Assembly: GCA_017557535.1 (NCBI GenBank) | Contig: JAFYYM010000084.1 | Coordinates: forward strand, 35,263 to 99,262 | From: Bacteroidales bacterium | Lineage (GTDB): Bacteria; Bacteroidota; Bacteroidia; Bacteroidales; UBA932 | Direction: 5' to 3' | DNA length: 64,000 nt | Shown: positions 1 to 6,848 of the stretch, in pieces | How the letters are laid out: every line of letters starts with the position of its first letter | How positions within the stretch are numbered: the stretch's first letter is position 1 | Program-made: the position numbers and the translations under genes | Notes under the pieces: generated by a model | What the model was told of the DNA's origin: nothing | Database searches by the model: none | Seen by the model: only the letters and a program-made list of their open reading frames with translations

Positions 1-821
1 GTGAAGGAAGGCATCCCGGCCGCATAGCTGGCTATCTCATATTGCTGGTAAACGAATACAAGTCCTTTCTCTGAAGGGTACGGTTCCCATTGCGGAAGAG
101 GTATAAGATCTCCGTCAAGCGAGAGGTAATCCCGAACCTTGTCCTCCTCAACCGGAAAACCGGCATCCGCGAAGTAACTAATTATCCCCTTAACCAGAAG
201 TGGCTGGATGTCAGCGACTTTACTTCGATCCACTATATGCTCGACCTGTGATCCGTCCTTCTTGTCAAAAGTGATGGCGCCTTTTCCGACCACTCCCCCG
301 TGGGCACCTCCCATATTGATGTAATCCTCAGACTGGAAGACCACATAATTATCATCCTCACTGACCTTTTTCAGCGAGAAATCATAAACCCATGTCGGGG
401 TGTGCGCCAGCAAGTCCGCCTTCTCACCTTCCGGGATGTTCTCATTCTCCATGATTGACTCAGCCCTCTCCTTCACATCCTCGTCAGACTGTTTCCCGAT
501 CACACCGGAGGCTTGTTTCAGGTAATAGCCCAGGAACGCCTCAATGTCTTTCTTGTCTCCGTCAAAAGGAGGGAAAAACCTTTCACCCTCATAAGATGAA
601 ATCCTGCTCAAGACATCATCTGTCACTTCGAGAAGCTTTCCGGTAATCCTGGTCTCAGCCGGGCCGGAGGCGGCTGGAAGATCCACATCCATCGAGACAC
701 GTGAATATGCGGTAGAGTCAGCATAGGTGTAATTACGGGTCTGAACAATCTTGGGGGCCTCCGAACAGGAAGCTGTCACAAGGGCGGCTGACACCGCCGC
801 GATTAAAACGCAGTTTCTCAT
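1..821 (-). CDS. DUF3298-like lipoprotein, C-terminus cut off by window edge
   Basis: Uninterrupted minus-strand frame from an ATG at 821 running off position 1. The protein starts with a lipoprotein signal peptide ending in a lipobox (LVTASC, Cys at about residue 19). A mixed alpha/beta region follows, and near the window edge the sequence ASYAAGMPSF, which resembles the end of DUF3298/RsiV-like domains found in Bacteroidota envelope lipoproteins. About 273 residues are visible; only a short C-terminal part should be missing. An in-frame ATG at 833 is an alternative start, but 821 gives the cleaner signal peptide. The family has no settled role; in sigma-factor settings related domains bind lysozyme, and nothing here shows that function. 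Confident as a gene, moderate on family. Confidence 0.75.
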   Translation of the reverse strand, partial: MRNCVLIAAVSAALVTASCSEAPKIVQTRNYTYADSTAYSRVSMDVDLPAASGPAETRITGKLLEVTDDVLSRISSYEGERFFPPFDGDKKDIEAFLGYYLKQASGVIGKQSDEDVKERAESIMENENIPEGEKADLLAHTPTWVYDFSLKKVSEDDNYVVFQSEDYINMGGAHGGVVGKGAITFDKKDGSQVEHIVDRSKVADIQPLLVKGIISYFADAGFPVEEDKVRDYLSLDGDLIPLPQWEPYPSEKGLVFVYQQYEIASYAAGMPSF

Positions 822-908
822 CGCCAAATGCATTCAATTCAATCGATTCACAAAGTTAAATAATAATTGTCAACTTAGGATTGACGGCCACGAAATAGGC
901 ATAATAAA

Positions 909-943
909 GCTGCCGACTCACCTGTTTATGGCGGGTCGGCAGC
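909..943 (-). terminator. Rho-independent terminator of the beta-barrel protein gene
   Basis: Inverted repeat GCTGCCGAC (909-917) and GTCGGCAGC (935-943). On the minus strand it is followed by TTTATTAT (901-908). It lies directly after the stop of the gene ending at 971. Confidence 0.75.
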
Positions 944-970
944 AATTATACTATTCAAACCTGAATCGCT

Positions 971-1606
971 CTAGAACAAGAAGCCTAAACCGATTTTGAG
1001 GTTGGAGCGGTGGGACTTGGTGGCATTCTCACCCTTGTAAAGGTTCATCAAGCCATAGTCATAGCCCACGGTAATCTGGATTGCGGATACCTGGAAACCG
1101 ACACCGCCGCCAAGATACACATTGAAACGGTTGTAGTTCCCGTCGTCATAGTTATCGTACGTCTGGTCAGAGCTGCTTTCACCGACACCGCCGGCAATCT
1201 TCGTTGTGGAAGCAAGGCCGTACTGGGCTGTAGGTCCCGCGAAGATGAAGACGTTGGAGTCACTGGCGAGGTTGAAGCTGTAGTTCAGATACAGGGGAAC
1301 ATTCACCGCATGCTCCATAAAGGTGGCGGAAACGGATACCGGGACACCCAAGAATGTACCGGAGCTGCCATTCTTATTGGTAATCAGGGAATAGTACAAA
1401 CCGGGAGCGATACCGAAACCTCCGGCGAGCGGGATGTTGAGGGAAACTCCGGCGAAGGCGCCATTGGAGTTGATGGCTTTCGTGCTGGACTCATTGAAGC
1501 TCTGACTAGAGCTCAAATAACCCGCGTTAACGGAAATCTGGGCGAAAGCCTGGGTGCCGAGCAGCATCAAGGACGCGGCCAAAAGAGTTGAGATAATCTT
1601 TTTCAT
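971..1606 (-). CDS. Outer-membrane beta-barrel protein (OMP_b-brl type)
   Basis: A 211-residue protein with a Sec signal peptide (MKKIISTLLAASLMLLGTQA, cleaved before QIS) and then alternating glycine- and aromatic-rich strands typical of small porin-fold barrels such as PF13568. The C-terminus ends in Phe (GLGFLF), as expected for BAM substrates. The frame stays open upstream to 1723, but that extension runs through the tRNA-Leu gene, so the ATG at 1606, which gives a signal peptide, is the real start. It lies 29 nt after the tRNA terminator hairpin and before its own terminator. Substrate or function is unknown; structural or adhesin-like roles are equally possible. Confidence 0.8.
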   Translation of the reverse strand: MKKIISTLLAASLMLLGTQAFAQISVNAGYLSSSQSFNESSTKAINSNGAFAGVSLNIPLAGGFGIAPGLYYSLITNKNGSSGTFLGVPVSVSATFMEHAVNVPLYLNYSFNLASDSNVFIFAGPTAQYGLASTTKIAGGVGESSSDQTYDNYDDGNYNRFNVYLGGGVGFQVSAIQITVGYDYGLMNLYKGENATKSHRSNLKIGLGFLF

Positions 1607-1634
1607 ACGCTCATCTATTAAGTTTTGAAAGAAA

Positions 1635-1676
1635 AGACCTTGCAAAATGCCTGAGAATAAGCAACTTACAAGGTCT
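1635..1676 (-). terminator. Terminator after tRNA-Leu
   Basis: On the minus strand, AGACCTTG (1676-1669) and CAAGGTCT (1642-1635) form an 8-bp stem followed by TTTTCTTTC. It begins 3 nt after the tRNA CCA end and separates the tRNA from the downstream beta-barrel gene. Confidence 0.65.
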
Positions 1677-1678
1677 GT

Positions 1679-1766
1679 TGGTGCCCAAAGCCGGGCTCGA
1701 ACCGGCACGTCTTTAAAGGACATTGGATTTTGAGTCCAACGCGTCTACCAATTCCGCCATTCGGGC
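1679..1766 (-). tRNA. tRNA-Leu (anticodon CAA)
   Basis: Full cloverleaf on the minus strand. The acceptor stem GCCCGAA pairs with TTTGGGC. The anticodon stem TTGGA/TCCAA encloses the loop CTCAAAA (1734-1728), giving anticodon CAA at 1732-1730. It has the long variable arm of a class II tRNA, a T arm with GGTTCGAGCC, and an encoded CCA at 1681-1679. It decodes UUG. Confidence 0.96.
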
Positions 1767-1783
1767 AGTAAACGGATGGACTG

Positions 1784-1814
1784 CAAATATATCTATTTTA
1801 TCTTAAATCACAAA
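1784..1814 (-). promoter_or_regulatory. Promoter of tRNA-Leu
   Basis: Minus-strand TTTG (1814-1811), 19 nt, then TATATTTG (1791-1784). This matches the Bacteroidota -33/-7 consensus TTTG-N19-TAnnTTTG exactly. Transcription would start near 1777, about 11 nt before the mature tRNA 5' end. Confidence 0.8.
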
Positions 1815-1867
1815 ATGTCGAAACAAAAGTTGTTTGTATCGCAAAAGGAGTGGAAACAGTGTTCCTA

Positions 1868-1892
1868 TTGACGCGAAAACTACTTATATTTG
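1868..1892 (+). promoter_or_regulatory. Promoter of the YpfJ-type peptidase gene
   Basis: TATATTTG (1885-1892) fits the TAnnTTTG -7 element. A TTG at 1868-1870 is a plausible but slightly close -33 element. The predicted start site, near 1899, falls at the first of two palindromes. Confidence 0.6.
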
Positions 1893-1897
1893 TAGGA

Positions 1898-1920
1898 TGA
1901 TATATCATGATGATATATCA
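1898..1920 (+). promoter_or_regulatory. Tandem palindromes at the predicted transcription start (possible operator)
   Basis: The 10-bp perfect palindrome TGATATATCA occurs twice (1898-1907 and 1911-1920), separated by TGA. It sits immediately downstream of the -7 element and about 30 nt before the start codon. The placement suits a repressor operator; no cognate regulator is visible nearby. Confidence 0.45.
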
Positions 1921-1951
1921 CTAGGCTAGTAACCCTTAAGATTTAAAGAAT

Positions 1952-2809
1952 ATGAGACTCGAAGGAAGACGCGAAAGCACTAACGTCGAAGACCGCCGCG
2001 GAGTGAGTGGCGGAGCCATAGCAGGAGGCCTCGGAGGAGGCGCCCTCATCATCGCCCTTATCGTCATGCTACTAGGTGGAGATCCCACATCGGTTCTCCA
2101 GCAGGCGGGTAGCGTTCAGCAAACCGAGCAGACGGGAGAAGTCACTTTCTCTGAGGAGGAACAGGAACTCGCGTCATTCGCGAAGAAGATCCTGGCCGGC
2201 ACGGAGGACATCTGGACCGCCCAGTTCGCGAAATACGGCTATCAGTATCAGGCTCCAAAGATGGTCCTCTACACAGGAACCACATCTTCAGGCTGCGGTA
2301 CGGCCAATTCACAAGTGGGACCTTTCTACTGCTCCGCCGACCAGACTGTCTACCTCGACCTGAGCTTCCTCTCGACTATGAGGCAGCAGATTGGGGCTGA
2401 CGGTGATTTGGCTTACGCCTATGTAATCGCCCATGAGGTCGGTCACCATGTCGAGTACCTGCTCGGAACCCTTTCAAAGGCCCATCAGAAAATGAACCAA
2501 TCCAGCAAGACTGTCGCCAACCAGTGGAGTGTGAGGCTTGAGCTTCTCGCTGACTATTACGCAGGTGTCTGGGCTAACAACGACAACGCGAGATTCCGTT
2601 CAATCGAGCCCGGAGACATCGAAAGGGCTCTCGATTGCGCTTCAAAGATCGGTGACGACTATCTCCAGAAGAAAGCCCAGGGCTATGTGGTCTCGGAGTC
2701 ATTCACCCACGGAACGGCCCAACAGAGGTACAACTGGCTCAAGAAAGGCTTGACTTATGGAGACCTTGAGCACGGCAACACATTTGAGATTGACTACAAC
2801 AAACTGTAG
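1952..2809 (+). CDS. ypfJ: Neutral zinc metallopeptidase, YpfJ/KPN_02809 family
   Basis: The 285-residue protein has the usual length and layout of the PF04228 family. A charged N-terminus (MRLEGRRES) precedes one transmembrane segment (about residues 25-45, Gly/Ala-rich then IIALIVMLL). A linker leads to a domain with the HEVGHH zinc motif and the downstream ELLADYYAG acidic ligand. Family members are membrane-anchored proteases whose catalytic domain is thought to face the periplasm; their substrate is not established. Transcribed alone, with its own promoter and an operator-like repeat upstream; a 62-nt gap separates it from the amino-sugar genes. Confidence 0.92.
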   Translation: MRLEGRRESTNVEDRRGVSGGAIAGGLGGGALIIALIVMLLGGDPTSVLQQAGSVQQTEQTGEVTFSEEEQELASFAKKILAGTEDIWTAQFAKYGYQYQAPKMVLYTGTTSSGCGTANSQVGPFYCSADQTVYLDLSFLSTMRQQIGADGDLAYAYVIAHEVGHHVEYLLGTLSKAHQKMNQSSKTVANQWSVRLELLADYYAGVWANNDNARFRSIEPGDIERALDCASKIGDDYLQKKAQGYVVSESFTHGTAQQRYNWLKKGLTYGDLEHGNTFEIDYNKL

Positions 2810-2871
2810 AGCTTAATCCCTTTGGGGAATACGAAATTTATCATAATAACAAAACGAAACACAAGCTCAAT

Positions 2872-4806
2872 ATGAAACATTTCTCGTTACCAAAAGACGG
2901 CGGACTGATTGAGGAGAACCTCCCTAAAGGCATCCTCCATTCCCACGAGAACATCACCGCCGAGATTTTCGATGACGCCACAATCGGGAGTGAGCGTATC
3001 GCCCAATTAATCATCAAGGCTATCTCAGACCACGAGAAAGCTTCTCTGCCCAGAGCATTCAAACTCGGGCTCACCACCGGTGTGACCCCGTTGATTCTCT
3101 ACAGGAGACTCGCCGAGATGTACAGAGCTGGCGAGGTCTCTTTCTCCAATGTCGAGGTCTATTCTATCGACGAGTACTATCCTTGCGGAAAAGACTCAGC
3201 CCAAAGCCGTAACAACAGGCTGCACAAGGAGTTCCTCGACTTGGTGGACATAAAACCCGAGAACATTCATATTCCCGACGGCACCATCCCTGAGGATTGT
3301 GTCTCGGATTACTGTGTCGAGTTCGACAAGACCGCCCGCGGATTGGACCTTCTGGTGATCGGTGTCGGAGAAGGTGGCCAGGTTGGTTTCAACGAAGCTG
3401 GGGCTTCGGAGAAGAGCCGTACCAGAGTTGTGCCGCTATCCTACCAGTCAAGGAAGACACAGGCCCGTAATTTCAATGGTGACATGTCTGTCACCCCCAA
3501 GTCCGCCATCACCATGGGCATAGGAACCATGATGAGTTCCCGAAGGATCATACTCATGGCTTGGGGAGAGGACAAGGCAGAGGTTGTCCGCGACATCGTC
3601 GAGGGAAGCATTGAGCCCACATGTCCGGCCACATATCTCCAGAAGCACGATAACATCAGCTTCTACACCGACGAGATGTCCGCCTCTCTTCTCACCAGGA
3701 TTGTCGCCCCTTGGACCGTCGGACCTTGCGACTGGACCCCGAAACTCATCCGCAAAGCCGTCGTGTGGCTTTGCGAGAAGGTTCACAAGCCTATACTGAA
3801 ACTCTCTCAGAAGGATTATCTCGAGAACTCTCTTGGAGAGCTTCTCGAACTCTACGGCCCGTTCGATAAAATCAACATAGATGTGTTCAACGAGTTGCAG
3901 CACACCATCACCGGATGGCCAGGCGGTAAGCCTAATGCTGATGACTCGACAAGACCTGTCAAATCGACTCCGTTCCCCAAGACGGTGCTGATCTTCTCTC
4001 CTCACCCGGACGATGATGTCATCTCGATGGGAGGAACTTTCATCCGCCTTGTCCATCAGGGACATGACGTCCATGTGGCATATGAGACCTCAGGAGACCT
4101 CGCGGTCCACGATGACGTGGTTCTTCAGCATATGGACGCCGCTCGCCAGCTTGGCTTCGGGGACAGGTTCGATGAGGTCAAGGCCATCATCGCCTCAAAG
4201 AGGCCCGGGGAGCCCGAGCCCAAGGAGTTGTTGGCCTTCAAAGCCGCCATCAGGCGCAGCGAGGCTAGAGGAGCGGACAGAAGCTTCGGTCTGAATGACA
4301 ACACCAACGTACATTTCCTGAACCTCCCGTTCTATGAGTCGGGTGGTGTCACGAAACTTCCACGTACGCAAGTGGATCTCGACATCATCAAGGCTCTCAT
4401 CCTAAAGCTCAAGCCGGATCAGATTTATATGGCCGGAGACCTCGCTGACCCTCACGGAACCCACAGGGTCTGCACAGAGGCCGCCCTGGAAGCTATTGAA
4501 CAGCTGATAGAGGAAGGTAATGACTGGCTTGACAACACCACGATCTGGCTTTACAGGGGCGCATGGATGGAATGGGAGCTTTGGAGGGTCGATATGGCCG
4601 TGCCGCTCAGCCCCGACGAGGTAGTCGAGAAACGCCATGCGATATTCCGTCACCTCTCCCAGAAAGACATAGTGCCATTCCCGGGCGATGACCCCAGGGA
4701 GTTCTGGCAGAGGGCCGAGGAGCGCACCCAGAACACCGCGAAGCACTATGACGAGCTCGGTATGGCGGAGTATCAAGCCATTGAAGTATTTTTAAGATTG
4801 AAATAA
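2872..4806 (+). CDS. NagB-like (degenerate) and PIG-L deacetylase fusion protein
   Basis: A 644-residue cytoplasmic protein. Residues ~30-275 resemble glucosamine-6-phosphate deaminase; residues ~370-640 form a PIG-L/LmbE-type zinc deacetylase with HPDD (378-381) and an H528-x2-H531 motif. In the NagB half the catalytic stretch reads GEGGQVGFNE (166-175). The Asp and His that perform ring opening in NagB (GEDGH in the neighbouring true NagB) are replaced by Gly168 and Gln170, so deaminase activity is unlikely. The NagB-like half may bind sugar phosphate for sensing or targeting. Bacteroides encodes the same architecture (the BT_0258 type). The gene lies 15 nt upstream of nagB, implying joint control of amino-sugar use; deacetylation of a GlcNAc derivative is inference. 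Confidence 0.9.
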   Translation: MKHFSLPKDGGLIEENLPKGILHSHENITAEIFDDATIGSERIAQLIIKAISDHEKASLPRAFKLGLTTGVTPLILYRRLAEMYRAGEVSFSNVEVYSIDEYYPCGKDSAQSRNNRLHKEFLDLVDIKPENIHIPDGTIPEDCVSDYCVEFDKTARGLDLLVIGVGEGGQVGFNEAGASEKSRTRVVPLSYQSRKTQARNFNGDMSVTPKSAITMGIGTMMSSRRIILMAWGEDKAEVVRDIVEGSIEPTCPATYLQKHDNISFYTDEMSASLLTRIVAPWTVGPCDWTPKLIRKAVVWLCEKVHKPILKLSQKDYLENSLGELLELYGPFDKINIDVFNELQHTITGWPGGKPNADDSTRPVKSTPFPKTVLIFSPHPDDDVISMGGTFIRLVHQGHDVHVAYETSGDLAVHDDVVLQHMDAARQLGFGDRFDEVKAIIASKRPGEPEPKELLAFKAAIRRSEARGADRSFGLNDNTNVHFLNLPFYESGGVTKLPRTQVDLDIIKALILKLKPDQIYMAGDLADPHGTHRVCTEAALEAIEQLIEEGNDWLDNTTIWLYRGAWMEWELWRVDMAVPLSPDEVVEKRHAIFRHLSQKDIVPFPGDDPREFWQRAEERTQNTAKHYDELGMAEYQAIEVFLRLK

Positions 4807-4821
4807 CACTAAAATATAGAC

Positions 4822-5616
4822 ATGAAAGTAATTATCAGAGACACCAAGAAAGAGGCCTCCATCTGGGCGGCCCATCACATCGCCGAAGCCATCAAAGCGA
4901 AGGCTGAGCGCACCGATGATCCTTTTGTCCTCGGGCTTCCCACCGGATCGACCCCTTTGGACACTTACGCTGAGCTCGCTCGCATGTGCGAGGCCGGTGA
5001 GGTATCATTCAAGAATGTGATCACTTTTAATATGGACGAGTATGTGGGGCTTCCCGAGAAACATCCCGAGAGCTATCACAGCTTCATGTACAGGAACCTT
5101 TTCGACAAGATAGATATTCCCGCGGGCAACATCCACATTCTCAACGGTAACGCCCCGGATCTCGCCAAGGAGTGCGAGGATTACGAGAAAGCCATCGTCG
5201 CCGCCGGAGGTATCGACCTCTTTCTTGGAGGCGTCGGAGAGGACGGTCATCTCGCTTTCAACGAGCCTTTCTCCTCCATCAATTCCAGGACCAGGGTGGT
5301 CACCCTCACACAGGACACTATCGAGGTCAACTCCCGCTTCTTCGGAGGAGACACGAGCCTGGTTCCGAAACAGGCGATGTCTGTCGGTGTGGCCACTGTT
5401 TGTGACGCCGCGGAGGTGCTTATCCTCGCTTTCGGCAGCAAGAAGGCAAGAGTGGTCGCTCAGGCTGTGGAGGGATCTGTCAGCCACTATGTCACTCTCT
5501 CCGCCCTCCAGCTCCATGAGGATGGGATTGTCGTGCTTGACGAGCCTGCGGCCGGTGAACTGAAGGTTAACTCATACAAATATTTCAAAGCTGTGGAAGC
5601 AGCTGAGAACAAATAA
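4822..5616 (+). CDS. nagB: Glucosamine-6-phosphate deaminase
   Basis: The 264-residue NagB converts glucosamine-6-phosphate to fructose-6-phosphate and ammonia, feeding amino sugars into glycolysis. The active-site set is intact: LPTGSTPL phosphate loop, FNMDEYVGL (base Asp), and GEDGHLAFNEP with the Asp-His-Glu triad. The length matches the family (260-270). It begins 15 nt after the NagB-like/PIG-L fusion and is followed 19 nt later by a secreted-protein gene, so all are probably on one transcript. No separate promoter is evident. Confidence 0.96.
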   Translation: MKVIIRDTKKEASIWAAHHIAEAIKAKAERTDDPFVLGLPTGSTPLDTYAELARMCEAGEVSFKNVITFNMDEYVGLPEKHPESYHSFMYRNLFDKIDIPAGNIHILNGNAPDLAKECEDYEKAIVAAGGIDLFLGGVGEDGHLAFNEPFSSINSRTRVVTLTQDTIEVNSRFFGGDTSLVPKQAMSVGVATVCDAAEVLILAFGSKKARVVAQAVEGSVSHYVTLSALQLHEDGIVVLDEPAAGELKVNSYKYFKAVEAAENK

Positions 5617-5635
5617 TTTAAATAGAACAATAAAC

Positions 5636-6232
5636 ATGAAAAACAAGTTTTTGATCGCCAGCCTTCTGATGCTGGTTTCCGTTGGAATGTTCGCCCAGGA
5701 GAATACTTCCGCAAAAAAGTATGGATTCAAATCCGCTATCGTCAAGATCAATACCGTGATGCTTGGCAGGACTATTGAGTCAACCGCCTATGTGGATAAT
5801 TACGGCGCTCAGACCAGCCAGGTGGTTGAGATGAATGTTCCCCTTAAAGGAGAAGTGAAGAGCGCCACCATCGTGAGAGACGGCAAATCCTACACTGTAA
5901 ACTACACATCGAAGAAGATTGAGGTCGCGGATGCCATCGAGCAGCCGAATTTCCTTAATCCCACTGATGCGGATAAAGAGAAATACAACATTAAAGAATT
6001 GGCCGAAGATATGGTTCTCGGAAAGAAATGTGTTGTGTATGCTCTTGATACAGACTATAATGGAACACCTGCCACGATGACTGTATGGTGCTATAAAGGT
6101 TATCCGATGAAGAGCGAGACCGATACTGGTATCTTCAAAGTCACTACCGAGGTAACCTCTTTTGAGGAAAACGCTGATGTCCCCGGCGATGTTCTTGAGA
6201 TTCCTGATTACAAAACCAAGAAAAAGAAATAA
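5636..6232 (+). CDS. Secreted protein of unknown function, tandem paralog 1
   Basis: A 198-residue protein with a Sec signal peptide (MKNKFLIASLLMLVSVGMFA, cleaved before QEN) and a predicted beta-rich body. The motif TMTVWCYKGYPMKSET and the general pattern suggest a LolA-like or DUF4412-like fold, but I cannot name the family securely. The next gene (6255-6839) is a clear paralog sharing the signal peptide, KKYGFKSAIVK near the N-terminus and the VWCYKG motif. Two conserved Cys (in GKKCVVY and VWCYKG) could form a disulfide. Periplasmic. The Lys-rich C-terminus (KTKKKK) is absent from the paralog. Confidence 0.8.
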   Translation: MKNKFLIASLLMLVSVGMFAQENTSAKKYGFKSAIVKINTVMLGRTIESTAYVDNYGAQTSQVVEMNVPLKGEVKSATIVRDGKSYTVNYTSKKIEVADAIEQPNFLNPTDADKEKYNIKELAEDMVLGKKCVVYALDTDYNGTPATMTVWCYKGYPMKSETDTGIFKVTTEVTSFEENADVPGDVLEIPDYKTKKKK

Positions 6233-6254
6233 AACAACTTAACAGATAAGACAG

Positions 6255-6839
6255 ATGAAAACCAAGTTTTTGTTCGCCAGCCTATTGATGCTGGTATCTC
6301 TTGGACTCTTCGCACAAGAGAACGCCCCCGTGAAGAAATACGGGTTCAAATCCGCCATTGTCAAGGTTTCCACCGACATGATGGGACAGACTGTACAATC
6401 CACCGCTTACATTGACGAGTACGGTGCCAAGGAGTGCCAGAAAGTCAAGATGAGTGTCCCTGGAATGGGAGAGCTGGAGAGTGGCTCAATCATGAAAGAC
6501 GGCAAGGCCTGGTCTATCAACTACACCATGAAGCAGGTTCAGGAGGTCGACCTTGGAGCCACGAAACAGCCGAACTTCCTTGAACTAACTGATGAGATGA
6601 AGAAAGAGTTCAAGATCCAGGAAGTCGGAACTGGTAAGGTACTTGACAAGGATTGCGTCATCTACACCATGGAGACTGAGACCCAAGGTATGACCGCCAC
6701 GCTTAAAGTCTGGTGCTACAAAGGTTTCGCCCTCAAGTCCGTCACGGAAATAAGCGGTATGACTATCACTGCCACCGCCACGGATTTCCAGGAGGATGCT
6801 ATGGTTCTCCCCCAGGTATTTGACGTTCCTAAATACTAG
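6255..6839 (+). CDS. Secreted protein of unknown function, tandem paralog 2
   Basis: A 194-residue paralog of the preceding gene, 22 nt downstream. It has the same signal peptide type (MKTKFLFASLLMLVSLGLFA), the shared KKYGFKSAIVK block, and both Cys positions (DKDCVIY and VWCYKG). The middle part differs enough to suggest an old duplication. The stop lies 9 nt before the purL start. Periplasmic; function unknown. Possible LolA-like fold, low certainty. Confidence 0.8.
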   Translation: MKTKFLFASLLMLVSLGLFAQENAPVKKYGFKSAIVKVSTDMMGQTVQSTAYIDEYGAKECQKVKMSVPGMGELESGSIMKDGKAWSINYTMKQVQEVDLGATKQPNFLELTDEMKKEFKIQEVGTGKVLDKDCVIYTMETETQGMTATLKVWCYKGFALKSVTEISGMTITATATDFQEDAMVLPQVFDVPKY

Positions 6840-6848
6840 TCCTTATAG

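Noticed and set aside
1607-1723. N-terminal extension of the beta-barrel protein gene up to 1723.
   Set aside because: The extension is the tRNA-Leu gene and its terminator read as protein; the signal peptide begins at 1606.
3448-4074. An open minus-strand frame opposite the NagB-like/PIG-L gene.
   Set aside because: It overlaps conserved motifs of the plus-strand gene and shows no protein-family pattern.
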